From an uncultured Succinivibrionaceae bacterium (lineage in GTDB: Bacteria; Pseudomonadota; Gammaproteobacteria; Enterobacterales; Succinivibrionaceae), in the NCBI GenBank assembly GCA_944393045.1, contig CALXYT010000008.1, forward strand, positions 1 through 54,437: a stretch of 54,437 nt of DNA, written 5' to 3'. The position numbers were made by a program, and so were the translations under genes. The notes below the pieces were generated by a model, which was given only the letters and a program-made list of their open reading frames with translations, did not search any database and was not told the origin of the DNA. Each line of letters opens with the position of its first letter. Position 1 is the first letter of the stretch. This document shows positions 18,790-27,440 of this stretch, in pieces.

Positions 18790-21099
18790 ATGCTTGAGTT
18801 TATCTTTGTAGGTGCACTGTTACCTGCATACCCAATGGAAAATCTAAATATTGATGAAACAGCAAGACCTATATTATTAGCTCATTCTGCTGAATATCGT
18901 AATCCTTATACTTGTATTAACATTATCGATAATTATCTCCCAAAACTACAGGCAAGTGAAAATCTCTATTTACAAACTATGGGGCTTATTCCTAATAATG
19001 GTAATGTAAGTGCTGATACTAACGATGAGCTAAATAACTCCTTTAAAACAGAGAATAAAAACTTAGCTCATAAAATCTATAAAAAAACGCCTTATACTTA
19101 TAATCATCTCTTAGCACTCATTACCAAACATTCTTGTTTAATAACTGCTGATAAGCTTGATGAAGCCAAAAAAATTGAAAAAATTATTGAAGATTTTAAC
19201 CTAAGCCAAAATAGGTACCCTATTGCTAATTTTGTATTTAATTACAATTTAAATCGCCAAATCCTCCTAGAAAATAACGAAACTTCTTCTATTCGTTTTG
19301 CTAACCTCTACTCCTTAGGTAATGCTAACTCTCGTGCTAATACGATAAATAAGTATTACTCCATGGTGCAGGAGCTTAATAAACATAATGTTACACAAAG
19401 CTATTTAGAATCAATTAATCTTTTTAACATTATTAGCAAGAGTTTTGAGTTTCAGAACTTACCAGTCGATTTAAAAGTAAATATTTTATATAACGGCTTT
19501 ATTATCACAAGCTTACTTAATAAACCATCTCTTGCTATAAGTATGCTTGAGGAGGCAATAAATACCTCCAATTCTTCAAAATATACTTATCTAAACGCTA
19601 AACTTGCCAAATTTACAGCCTCAATTTTTGCAAAAAACAGCTTCTACTCTAAAGCTATTACGCTTCAAGAAAAATACTTACATGCTATTGAAGATATCCC
19701 CTTTGAAGCTGATAAGTACTTAGAAGGCCTTGTTACTTTAGCAGAATATTATCAGGCTAATTTTAATTATGATATAGCCTATACTTATCTAATAAAAGCT
19801 AATAACCTACTTAATGCAAGATCTATTGGGGCAAACTTTTATGATTTAAGACTACGCATTGCAGATTTATTTTTACAATCAAAAAATAAGCGAGCTGCCA
19901 TAAATGTAACAAAAGATACCTATGAGTATTTTAAGGACACAGGCGATAATAATTACTTATTTAATAGCGCCATACTATATATGGATGCCTTACTAAAAAA
20001 TCGACAAACTGATAAAGTAAGCAAACTAATACCGCAAATTAATAAACTTCAAAAAGATGCTCCCGATACCTTAGAAGCTAACCAAAGGTTTTATTTTGCC
20101 AAGGCACGTTTTTATGCGCGCAAAGGTGATTATAAAAATGCTTATCGCAATTTAAATTATGGCTTAAAAATCCAGAAATCTGTCCATGAAATGATTCCAC
20201 AGATTATGGCCGAGCAAGATCATTACCAAAAACTTGCCCAGCGCGAAAAAGCAATGCAAAAGGATTTAGTAGCGCAATTTTTGGAGAAAAACTCCGAAAT
20301 CTTCTCGATTATGCACTATACCCTTTTAATAGTTATATTATGGCTTTTACTGATAATTTATCGTATATACAGTAAATATAAGAATGTATTACGTGAAAAA
20401 GAAAATATTGAGGACAATTTACGCTACCAAAAGCCAGTAGATATAGCCTCCATTAGTGACTTTTTAAATAAGTTACGCACGTTAAGCGAACAATTTATTT
20501 ATCAAGAAAAAATAAAGACTAATCTTGCCTTAATCCCAACTGAAAAAGAGATTTTTCATATATATTTTCCGGGGCTTAATAATCTAAGCATCAATATCGG
20601 TGATGCACATGCTAACTTTATCTATAATATCTTTAAAACAAGACTTAAAGAATTATTCCAAGAAGCCAATGCCGAACTTTATGAGGTTAATATTGAACGC
20701 TATATAGTCCTAAGTAATATTCAGGCTGATAATACCGTAAAGGATACTTGTGAAGCACTTTTTGAGAAATTACAAGTTATTCTTAACGAGCTTCGCATTA
20801 ACTCAAGAATTTGTATTGGGGTAATAGAATATCCATTTATTATTAAGCACCCTATCAATCAAGACACTAGTAAAATATTAGAACTTTCCTTAATTGCCCT
20901 AAAAGGAGCTACTAATATTACCCCCCCGCAAAATACCTGGTTAAAATTAACTTTCTTAAGTAGCAATAAAGATTTTATTAGTAAGGGCAATATTCGTCAA
21001 ACGGTCTTAGATGGCATCAGAAAAAAACATATTAGAATTATTTCCTCTAATACCGAAACGCTTATTGATTGGGAAAAGCTACTTGATACCCCATCTTAA
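18790..21099 (+). CDS. TPR-repeat membrane protein with degenerate GGDEF-like domain
   Basis: A 769-residue protein with a short hydrophobic N-terminus (~1-15, possible weak export signal), a long helical region with TPR-like repeats (~190-480; for example KALTLQEKYL- and KGDYKNAYRNLNYGLKIQ-like helices), one transmembrane segment (~508-530), a short coiled-coil and a C-terminal domain of about 200 residues. That domain has the spacing of a GGDEF fold, but the signature position reads EVNIERY and no GGDEF is present, so it should not make c-di-GMP. AGGA sits eight bases before the ATG. It follows queF by 40 bases and may read through from that operon. A sensor or scaffold role is inferred. 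Confidence 0.6.
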   Translation: MLEFIFVGALLPAYPMENLNIDETARPILLAHSAEYRNPYTCINIIDNYLPKLQASENLYLQTMGLIPNNGNVSADTNDELNNSFKTENKNLAHKIYKKTPYTYNHLLALITKHSCLITADKLDEAKKIEKIIEDFNLSQNRYPIANFVFNYNLNRQILLENNETSSIRFANLYSLGNANSRANTINKYYSMVQELNKHNVTQSYLESINLFNIISKSFEFQNLPVDLKVNILYNGFIITSLLNKPSLAISMLEEAINTSNSSKYTYLNAKLAKFTASIFAKNSFYSKAITLQEKYLHAIEDIPFEADKYLEGLVTLAEYYQANFNYDIAYTYLIKANNLLNARSIGANFYDLRLRIADLFLQSKNKRAAINVTKDTYEYFKDTGDNNYLFNSAILYMDALLKNRQTDKVSKLIPQINKLQKDAPDTLEANQRFYFAKARFYARKGDYKNAYRNLNYGLKIQKSVHEMIPQIMAEQDHYQKLAQREKAMQKDLVAQFLEKNSEIFSIMHYTLLIVILWLLLIIYRIYSKYKNVLREKENIEDNLRYQKPVDIASISDFLNKLRTLSEQFIYQEKIKTNLALIPTEKEIFHIYFPGLNNLSINIGDAHANFIYNIFKTRLKELFQEANAELYEVNIERYIVLSNIQADNTVKDTCEALFEKLQVILNELRINSRICIGVIEYPFIIKHPINQDTSKILELSLIALKGATNITPPQNTWLKLTFLSSNKDFISKGNIRQTVLDGIRKKHIRIISSNTETLIDWEKLLDTPS

Positions 21100-21156
21100 A
21101 AATCTTATTAAGGTTTGCAAAAATGTCGCAATTATGCAAAACCTATCAAGATTTTT
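21098..21156 (+). terminator. Long imperfect inverted repeat after the TPR/GGDEF gene
   Basis: AAAAATCTT plus AGGTTTGCA pair with TGCAAAACCT plus AAGATTTTT around a roughly 15-base loop, with small internal mismatches. It directly follows the stop codon and ends with a T run, so it is a likely terminator. Confidence 0.5.
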
Positions 21157-21245
21157 AAGTCAATAATCTAGTAAAATACCCTAAACTTTCAAAAGATTAA
21201 AAGTTAGCTTTTTAAGAATGGCAATATTTTACTGTGAGTTTTTAT

Positions 21246-21476
21246 ATGGTTCCCGCAAAAGTAATGACCGTTGGTGACTGGATAATCTTTATACTTATCA
21301 GTTACGTTCCCATTATCAATATCATCATGTGGATTTATTGGGCTTTTCAAAACATTGAAACATCTCCCAAACCTTCACGCACCACATTCTCACGTTTTGC
21401 GCTTATAGCAACAGGAGGTTTTTTACTATTAACCTCATTATGTGTAACTATCTTAATAAAAGCCAATGCTATTTAA
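21246..21476 (+). CDS. Small inner-membrane protein
   Basis: A 76-residue protein with two predicted transmembrane segments (~8-30 and ~50-72) separated by a short polar loop. An upstream in-frame GTG at 21234 would add four residues; I prefer the ATG at 21246 because GTGAG lies eight bases before it. The pattern TVGDWIIFILISYVPIINIIMWIYWAFQN closely parallels the first membrane segment of the next protein (KTWALFLICFIPVIGPIICI...WAFRD), so the two look like relatives. It lies 23 bases upstream of that gene and is likely cotranscribed with it. The function is unknown. Confidence 0.55.
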   Translation: MVPAKVMTVGDWIIFILISYVPIINIIMWIYWAFQNIETSPKPSRTTFSRFALIATGGFLLLTSLCVTILIKANAI

Positions 21477-21499
21477 TGCCTTAGCTGGTGGAGTTTTTT

Positions 21500-22267
21500 A
21501 TGTTTTGTAAACGCTGTGGTAAACAAATCCCCGATGATGCAAAAACTTGCATGTACTGTAATGAGCCTGTTACTAATACCGTTCATGAGCGCCATGTTAG
21601 AAAGCCATATAATGAACATTGCAAACCTGTACCATTAAAAACCTGGGCCCTCTTTCTTATCTGCTTTATTCCGGTAATAGGGCCCATTATATGTATTATC
21701 ATTCTTTTAGTATGGGCATTTAGGGATCCTAGTACCAATCGTTACCCTTGTAAAATAAACTTTGCAAGAGCCTATTTCATTACCCTTTTAATCTCTTTAC
21801 CTTTATTCTTTGTCGTAACAGGATTTGCCTCTGCCATAGCACTTCCAATTTATCAAAGATATGCACAAGAAAAACAAATTGAGCAAGATGTAAATACTGT
21901 TAATGATATTCGCTCTAACGTGGAATTATGCTTACTATCAGAAGGATTAAACTCCAATAAATGCTCTAACAGTCTTTCAGGGAAGAACTGGAGTATTCCA
22001 GGTAGCGCATTTTATGGCATGGGATTTAGAAATATTAAAGTTACTAATGGCGTAATTGAAATTACTAGTAACCATTATAGCTGGCTTAAAGGACAAAACT
22101 TAACTTTAACACCTGTAAAAGTAACTACCAGCGAGGTGCAATGGGAAGCTAGTGGTACTTGTGTCTCATCAGGATTATGTGCCAAAATGCTCCCATTTAA
22201 TATGAAAAAACATTCTTTAAATAAAGGTACTGCTAAAGAAGTAAATAAGACCATATATACACTTTAA
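21500..22267 (+). CDS. Zinc-ribbon membrane protein fused to a type IV pilin-like domain
   Basis: A 255-residue protein. The N-terminus MFCKRCGKQIPDDAKTCMYC carries a CxxC...CxxC zinc ribbon; two hydrophobic segments follow (~48-75 and ~90-115). Right after the second comes IALPIYQRYAQEKQIEQDV, strongly like the mature N-terminal helix of type IV pilins, then a globular part ending LTLTPVKVTTSEVQWEASGTC with paired cysteines as in PilA-type pilins. The ATG at 21500 is chosen over an in-frame GTG at 21488 because GGTGGAG then lies seven bases upstream. No prepilin peptidase site or pilus genes are visible nearby. The domain reading is my own and not verified by a search. Confidence 0.65.
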   Translation: MFCKRCGKQIPDDAKTCMYCNEPVTNTVHERHVRKPYNEHCKPVPLKTWALFLICFIPVIGPIICIIILLVWAFRDPSTNRYPCKINFARAYFITLLISLPLFFVVTGFASAIALPIYQRYAQEKQIEQDVNTVNDIRSNVELCLLSEGLNSNKCSNSLSGKNWSIPGSAFYGMGFRNIKVTNGVIEITSNHYSWLKGQNLTLTPVKVTTSEVQWEASGTCVSSGLCAKMLPFNMKKHSLNKGTAKEVNKTIYTL

Positions 22268-22357
22268 CCAGCCTTAAACTTAAGACTTTTAAGTTAAGAT
22301 TCATAAAATCAGTAAATCAAAAGTTATTTATTTAATGTATTTTAGGCAAATAACGTT

Positions 22358-22381
22358 TTTTTTGGCTCTTTCCTATTTTTT
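22358..22381 (+). repeat. 24-nt direct repeat, left copy (flanks tRNA operon)
   Basis: Contains GGCTCTTTCCTATTTTTT preceded by six Ts and is identical to 23101-23124. The two copies bracket the tRNA cluster in the same orientation. GGCTCTTT resembles the outermost bases of ISL3-type terminal repeats, so both may be relics of IS ends. Confidence 0.6.
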
Positions 22382-22481
22382 TGGTTCAAATAGCGTTATT
22401 GATGTTTACAATGCTTTGGTAAACAAGCGGGGAAAATAAAGATAGATTAGTTTAAAAAAGTGGTTTTTATTTTTTTAAGGC

Positions 22482-22505
22482 AAAAAAAACTTCCCTAACG
22501 GAAGC
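22482..22505 (-). terminator. Intrinsic terminator of the tRNA operon
   Basis: Minus strand: CTTCC, loop GTTAG, GGAAG, then a run of eight Ts, 14 bases past the last tRNA. Confidence 0.75.
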
Positions 22506-22518
22506 TTAGCACACAAAC

Positions 22519-22601
22519 TGGTGCGGGAAGAGAGACTCGAACTCTCACGCCAAGGCGCCAGAACCTAAATCTGGTGCGTCTACCAATTTCGCCATTCCCG
22601 C
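22519..22601 (-). tRNA. tRNA-Leu (anticodon TAG)
   Basis: The acceptor stem GCGGGAA pairs with TTCCCGC, the discriminator A and CCA are encoded, the anticodon stem CCAGA/TCTGG encloses TTTAGGT, and the TTCGAGTCT T-arm is present. The variable arm is long, as expected for Leu. It is the last gene of the Pro-Arg-His-Leu operon. Confidence 0.97.
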
Positions 22602-22616
22602 ATCACTGGTGTATCA

Positions 22617-22693
22617 TGGGGTGACTGATGGGGCTCGAACCCACGACAACTGGAATCACAATCCAGGACTCTACCAACTGAGCTACAGTCACC
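22617..22693 (-). tRNA. hisR: tRNA-His (anticodon GTG)
   Basis: The acceptor GTGACTG is paired, with the extra G-1 opposite C73 that marks tRNA-His. The anticodon stem CTGGA/TCCAG encloses TTGTGAT, and CCA is encoded. It is third of four genes in the operon. Confidence 0.97.
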
Positions 22694-22715
22694 ATGACAG
22701 GCTTGTGAATGAAAG

Positions 22716-22792
<77 letters not shown>

Positions 22793-22804
22793 AAACCCTA
22801 CAGT

Positions 22805-22881
<77 letters not shown>

Positions 22882-22903
22882 TGCCATTCATTCAACGGTG
22901 TGC

Positions 22904-22932
22904 ATGATATATTACTCCCTCTTTTTCGTCAA
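22904..22932 (-). promoter_or_regulatory. Sigma-70 promoter of the tRNA operon
   Basis: The minus strand reads TTGACG, exactly 17 bases, TATCAT, then a GC-containing discriminator, ending 22 bases before tRNA-Pro. This is the clearest promoter in the window and fits a strongly expressed stable-RNA operon. Confidence 0.85.
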
Positions 22933-23100
22933 ATGTTTTTTTATTTTTTTTTAAATTATCATTAAAAAAACCTCTTTTTGCCTAAAGTTTAAACTTAGGA
23001 GTCTGCTTATTAACCACTTTTTATGAGAAAACTGTAAAATTTAAGTGGTTTTCTTCTTCTTTTTCCCTTTTTTATTACTTAATAGTAAAATAACCATAAA

Positions 23101-23124
23101 TTTTTTGGCTCTTTCCTATTTTTT
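23101..23124 (+). repeat. 24-nt direct repeat, right copy (flanks tRNA operon)
   Basis: Identical to 22358-22381, same orientation, 743 bases away, on the other side of the four tRNAs and just upstream of the TSUP permease gene. Confidence 0.6.
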
Positions 23125-23151
23125 GTTATGCACAAACTAAAGAGATAATTT

Positions 23152-23988
23152 ATGGAACTTGAAGGATTACTGCAAATTGCCGTAATTTTAGGTTTATCAG
23201 GAAGTCTTGCAGGATTTTTAGCAGGACTATTAGGTGTTGGCGGCGGTATTATTTTTGTGCCCGTTTTATATTTTGTATTCTTGCATTTTTTAAAGTTAGA
23301 TTCCTCAGTTGCTATTATGCTTGCAACTAGCACCTCATTAGTAGCAATGATACCCACCTCTATATCCTCATGTCTTTCACATTTAAAACGAGGAAATATC
23401 GACCTTATACTCTTAAAAAGTTGGAGTATATTTCTTTTATTAGGAGTTATAGCAGGCTCTGTTTTCTCAAAACTCTTCGGTGGTACTTGGCTTACTATCT
23501 TATTTGGGATACTGCTTCTTTTTGCAGCTGCCAATATGATATTTTTATCAAAGGCTAAAGGGGCTTTTAATGCCCTTCCCCCTATGCCTTATCAGGGGAT
23601 ATTACCTTTTTTAATTTCCTCAGTATCAGTAATGCTTGGTATCGGTGGAGGCACTTTAACAGTTCCATCTTTATCTATCTTTAATTATGATACTCGTAAA
23701 GCGACAGGTACAGCTGCCATGTGTGGTCTATTTATTTGTCTACCAGGAGCTGTTACCACTATCATAACTGATTTAATAACCCAAACCTCAATTGCCAACA
23801 CCCCACCACTGACCTTGGGGCATATTTCCTTTTTAGCGGTAATATTTTTAGTACCTTTTGCTGTGCTCTGCGCGCCATTAGGTGTTAAGGTTAATAAACG
23901 CATTGAACCTGCAGTGATTAAAGTAATATTTGGGACAGTTTTAATTTTAACGAGCGTAAGAATGTTATTAAGTGGATTTGGGATTTAG
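23152..23988 (+). CDS. TSUP-family permease (TauE/SafE type)
   Basis: A 278-residue polytopic membrane protein with about eight transmembrane segments. Two TauE/SafE half-repeats each carry the family's glycine-rich motif: GFLAGLLGVGGGIIFVPVL (~22-40) and MLGIGGGTLTVPSL (~162-175). Members export or import sulfite, sulfoacetate or related organosulfur anions; the substrate here is unknown. The neighbours (tRNAs, a lipoprotein, folD) give no clue. It stands alone, ended by the bidirectional terminator at 24038. Confidence 0.9.
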   Translation: MELEGLLQIAVILGLSGSLAGFLAGLLGVGGGIIFVPVLYFVFLHFLKLDSSVAIMLATSTSLVAMIPTSISSCLSHLKRGNIDLILLKSWSIFLLLGVIAGSVFSKLFGGTWLTILFGILLLFAAANMIFLSKAKGAFNALPPMPYQGILPFLISSVSVMLGIGGGTLTVPSLSIFNYDTRKATGTAAMCGLFICLPGAVTTIITDLITQTSIANTPPLTLGHISFLAVIFLVPFAVLCAPLGVKVNKRIEPAVIKVIFGTVLILTSVRMLLSGFGI

Positions 23989-24037
23989 TATTAGTGGTAG
24001 ATTTATTGTAAAATAATTTTGGGATTTTCTTTGGTAA

Positions 24038-24064
24038 AGCTCTTTAATTGGTAATTAAAGAGCT
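24038..24064 (+). terminator. Bidirectional terminator between TSUP gene and lipoprotein gene
   Basis: A perfect 12-bp stem (AGCTCTTTAATT with AATTAAAGAGCT), three-base loop, in the 86-base gap between two convergent genes. Confidence 0.8.
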
Positions 24065-24074
24065 GTTTATTTCT

Positions 24075-24668
24075 TTAGCGTCTTAAGACACTTATAACAG
24101 GTAAGTCTCGCTGGCTTGATTCTAAGTCATTGGATAAATCTTTAAAAATCATTCTAAAGAGATCGGCATCGTAATCAACACCTGAGAGATAATAGTTTTG
24201 GTTATTAACAGTGTAATCAACTTGCATTACCATCTTATAAGTTTTAAATTTTGGTAATGTGCTTTTATATCTGTGAAGGTAAAATACTGCTAAGTATGGA
24301 TAAAGCTCTTGCACTTGATTATGGGTTAAGGTAACAGGATCAACTTTACGTAGTGAAACTTGCTTTGCCCTGAAATTTCTACTGCCAAGTTTAGCTATTA
24401 ATACATTTATTAGTCCTTCAGCTGTACCACTAATTTCGGCTCTTGCCGAACAATAGGTCACTAAATTTTGGGCTCTTTGGAGCTTAAACCTCGAAAACTC
24501 CATTTGTGGCAAGGAGGTGTTAGAGGCAATTTCATACCCAAAATCATAACGCAATTTCTTTTTAACCTCAGGGTTTGCGCAGATATTATCTTGCTCAGCA
24601 CTACAGCCACTAAGAGTGCAGGCTAGCAAGGCAGTAAATACAGTTATTAACGAAATTTTTTTTAGCAT
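24075..24668 (-). CDS. Lipoprotein of unknown function
   Basis: A 197-residue protein with a classical lipoprotein signal: MLKKISLITVFTALL then ACTLSGCSAEQ, a lipobox with Cys at ~22. A TTG two codons upstream at 24674 could also be used; the ATG at 24668 gives the normal K-rich n-region. The mature part has no motif that I recognise; it is basic and strand-rich with a YLSGVDYDADLFRMIF segment near the C-terminus. Asp/Ser at +2 cannot be used to decide inner or outer membrane with certainty, but Ser suggests Lol-dependent outer-membrane sorting. Monocistronic and convergent with the TSUP gene. Confidence 0.7.
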   Translation of the reverse strand: MLKKISLITVFTALLACTLSGCSAEQDNICANPEVKKKLRYDFGYEIASNTSLPQMEFSRFKLQRAQNLVTYCSARAEISGTAEGLINVLIAKLGSRNFRAKQVSLRKVDPVTLTHNQVQELYPYLAVFYLHRYKSTLPKFKTYKMVMQVDYTVNNQNYYLSGVDYDADLFRMIFKDLSNDLESSQRDLPVISVLRR

Positions 24669-24830
24669 AATCAAATAATCAGTTATTATCTCTGAACTTA
24701 AGCTAAATCATTATGACAGATTTTTACATAAAAGCATTAAAAATATTGGACAATATCACAAATTTGATCTTTTTCTGTATAACAAGTATAATGAAAAAAA
24801 TTCTAGCATAAGAGTCTTTTGAGGATTTAT

Positions 24831-25694
24831 ATGGTTGCTCAAATTATTGATGGCAAGGCTACTGCTAAGGCCATAAGAGAAGATTTAGCCAAAAAAGTTG
24901 CAGTACTACAAGATCAAGGTAAAAGAGTTCCTGGTTTAGCTGTAATCTTAGTAGGTGAAAACCCTGCTTCACAAGTATACGTTAATAGCAAACGTAAGGC
25001 ATGTCAAGAAATCGGTTATATTTCCAAGGCATACGATTTACCAGAAGATACTTCTGAAGAATATTTATTGAAACTTATCGATGGGTTAAATAAAGATCAT
25101 ACCGTTGATGGTATTTTAGTGCAATTACCACTACCAGCCCATATAGATTCAACAAAAGTTATTGAACGCATTGCACCTGATAAAGACGTAGATGGTTTCC
25201 ATCCATATAGCGTAGGTCGTTTAGCACAAAGAATCCCTGCATTAAGACCTTGCACTCCAAAGGGCATTATGACTCTTATCAAGGGTACTAACGCTGAGCT
25301 TTTAGGGGCTAATGCAGTAGTTGTTGGAGCCTCAAATATTGTGGGGCGCCCTATGACATTAGAGTTTTTATTAGCAGGTTGTACTACTATTACTACTCAC
25401 CGTTTTACCAAGAACCTTAAATCATTTGTTGAACAGGCAGATATTTTAGTGGTAGCTGTTGGCAAACCAAACTTCATTCCAGGTGAATGGATAAAACCTG
25501 GGGCCGTAGTTATCGATGTAGGTATTAACCGTCTTGAAAATGGTAAGCTCTGTGGTGATGTGGAATTTGCTGGTGCAAAGGAAAGAGCATCATTTATTAC
25601 CCCTGTTCCAGGTGGCGTAGGACCTATGACTGTTGCCTCTTTAATGCAAAACACTATGGAAGCATATGAGTTATATCATAAGGAAGAAGTTTAA
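24831..25694 (+). CDS. folD: Bifunctional methylenetetrahydrofolate dehydrogenase/cyclohydrolase
   Basis: Converts 5,10-methylene-THF to 10-formyl-THF via methenyl-THF, supplying formyl groups used by PurH, which is also encoded in this window. The 287 residues match E. coli FolD (288). Visible are [14 protein letters not shown] with the catalytic Lys (~50-63), VQLPLP (~99), the dinucleotide site [10 protein letters not shown] (~165) and [12 protein letters not shown] (~260-271). A TTG-initiated form from 24819 is possible, but ATG at 24831 has GAGG six bases upstream and matches E. coli MAAKIIDGK. Monocistronic. Confidence 0.97.
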   Translation: MVAQIIDGKATAKAIREDLAKKVAVLQDQGKRVPGLAVILVGENPASQVYVNSKRKACQEIGYISKAYDLPEDTSEEYLLKLIDGLNKDHTVDGILVQLPLPAHIDSTKVIERIAPDKDVDGFHPYSVGRLAQRIPALRPCTPKGIMTLIKGTNAELLGANAVVVGASNIVGRPMTLEFLLAGCTTITTHRFTKNLKSFVEQADILVVAVGKPNFIPGEWIKPGAVVIDVGINRLENGKLCGDVEFAGAKERASFITPVPGGVGPMTVASLMQNTMEAYELYHKEEV

Positions 25695-25735
25695 TTCCTT
25701 ATCTTAAATTAATTATTACTTTTTTCTATTCTAAG

Positions 25736-25771
25736 CCAGCTGTCATATTATGATTGCTGGTTTGTTTTTTT
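25736..25771 (+). terminator. Intrinsic terminator after folD
   Basis: CCAGC, an inner TCAT/ATGA stem and GCTGG form an interrupted hairpin followed by a long T-rich run. The following ~100 bases are T/G-rich on the plus strand without a gene that I would support. Confidence 0.7.
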
Positions 25772-25895
25772 GTTTAATTTTGTTTTGTTATTTGATTGGT
25801 TTATTTATTCTTCTTTAGTGGTTTGTCTTTTGAGTTTTTTTGGGTGTGTGTGGGGGAGAGGATTTTTAAGGATTGCTTTAAGATTTGTGATGAAT

Positions 25896-25922
25896 TTCTC
25901 CACCTAGTGATTAGGTGGAGAA
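25896..25922 (-). terminator. Hairpin just past fabV
   Basis: A perfect 11-bp stem (TTCTCCACCTA with TAGGTGGAGAA), loop of five, ten bases beyond the fabV stop. No strong T tract follows on the minus strand, so it may stabilise the mRNA 3' end rather than terminate. Confidence 0.5.
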
Positions 25923-25932
25923 TATGGAGAAA

Positions 25933-27126
25933 TTATAAAGTGATTACCTCAAAATTTACCTCTGGATTTACGTCTTGTGAATAATCAACTCCACTTAACT
26001 CAAAACCAAAGAGTTTCAAGAAATCTTTCTTATAATTTTCATAATCGGTTAATTGCTTAAGATTTTCAGTAGTAATCTGTGGCCATAATTTACGGCAAGC
26101 GTCTTGTACTTTATCATCAAGTTCCCAAGAATCCATACGAATTCTATCGCAATCATCAGTTGGAAAATCCTTTTGATTTAATACGGTATTAAACATTCTA
26201 AAGATATGATCAATAACTTCTTCATGCACGCCCTGCTCTTTCATAATCTTAAAGCACATAGATATATATAAAGGCATTACAGGAATTGCTGATGATGCTT
26301 GAGTAATAACTGATTTAAGTACTGCTACATTAGCCTTACCACCAATTGGGCTTAATACCTTATTTATTTCCTTAGCTGCTCTATCTAAATCTTCTTTAGC
26401 ACGACCTAAAGTACCATTCCAATAAATTGGCCATGTTAAATCAGTACCGATATAGCTGTAAGCTACAGTCTTAACATTTGGGGCTAAAACTTTAGCATCT
26501 GCTAAAGCCTTTAACCATAATTCCCAGTCCTGACCGCCCATAACCTTTACAGTATTGGCAATTTCTTCTTCTGTAGCAGGTTCAATTTGCGCCTGAATAA
26601 TTTCATCTTTATTAGTATCAACTGCTGTGGTCTTATAAACCTCACCAATTGGCTTTAAAGCTGAACGAACTAACTCACCAGTATCTGGCATTTTACGAAC
26701 TGGAGCAGCTAATGAGTAAACTATTAAATCTACCTGACCTAAATCTTCCTTAATAAGCTCTATTACCTTTTGGCGGCAGACATCACTAAATGCGTCACCA
26801 TTGATGCTTTTAGCATATAAATTTGCTTCCTTAGCAAATTTGTCAAAAGCAGCTGCGTTATACCAACCTGCAGTACCAGGTTTCTTTTCAGTACCAGGCT
26901 TTTCAAAAAACACCCCAATAGTCGCTGCCCCTGAACCAAATGCAGCACTGATTCTTGAAGCAAGGCCATAGCCTGTTGACGAGCCAATTACTAATACTTT
27001 TTTTGGACCATTAGCAATTGGACCATGAGACTTAACATATTGAATCTGATTTTTTACATTTTCCTCACAACCTGTTGGGTGAGTGGTGGTGCAAATAAAA
27101 CCACGAACTTTTGGAGTAATAATCAT
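25933..27126 (-). CDS. fabV: Enoyl-[acyl-carrier-protein] reductase, FabV type
   Basis: NADH-dependent trans-2-enoyl-ACP/CoA reductase that completes each fatty-acid elongation cycle. The 397 residues match FabV of Vibrio and Pseudomonas (about 400). Visible are the N-terminal [16 protein letters not shown], the Rossmann motif [13 protein letters not shown] (~46-58), and the catalytic Tyr-x8-Lys in [15 protein letters not shown] (~233-247). FabV enzymes are intrinsically insensitive to triclosan, unlike FabI. No fabI is seen in the window. Regulation is not evident: the 314-base upstream gap has ATGTTC and GAACAT inverted words around 27210-27240 but no clear FabR/FadR site. Confidence 0.96.
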   Translation of the reverse strand: MIITPKVRGFICTTTHPTGCEENVKNQIQYVKSHGPIANGPKKVLVIGSSTGYGLASRISAAFGSGAATIGVFFEKPGTEKKPGTAGWYNAAAFDKFAKEANLYAKSINGDAFSDVCRQKVIELIKEDLGQVDLIVYSLAAPVRKMPDTGELVRSALKPIGEVYKTTAVDTNKDEIIQAQIEPATEEEIANTVKVMGGQDWELWLKALADAKVLAPNVKTVAYSYIGTDLTWPIYWNGTLGRAKEDLDRAAKEINKVLSPIGGKANVAVLKSVITQASSAIPVMPLYISMCFKIMKEQGVHEEVIDHIFRMFNTVLNQKDFPTDDCDRIRMDSWELDDKVQDACRKLWPQITTENLKQLTDYENYKKDFLKLFGFELSGVDYSQDVNPEVNFEVITL

Positions 27127-27440
27127 GCAAATTTTCTCTTAAAACTGGATTTAATACTACTGACAACGGAAGATTATCTCTTAAACCTTCTCTAAAAAAA
27201 TAACCATGTTCAATAAATCATGTCTGACAAGAACATTTTTATGAACTCACTAGGTAAAATCTTACCATAAAAGACCTTTTTTTTAAATTACAAATATCCT
27301 AAATCTAGCTTTAGGTAACTTTAATTGTTAATTTCATTACATAAACCTTAATGTTTAATTATTTATGCGTCTTAAATAGCAATTTATGATAAACTAGCAA
27401 GCGTGATGTTTTTTTATTTTTTGTAAATCTTCTTATCCTC

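Noticed and set aside
25765..25895. T/G-rich plus-strand stretch with a 62-codon ORF
   Set aside because: Low-complexity sequence; the ORF product is Phe/Trp/Cys-rich without a ribosome binding site and runs into fabV on the opposite strand.
27210..27240. ATGTTC/GAACAT inverted words upstream of fabV as a FadR/FabR site
   Set aside because: Spacing of about 20 bases and sequence do not fit known FabR or FadR operators.
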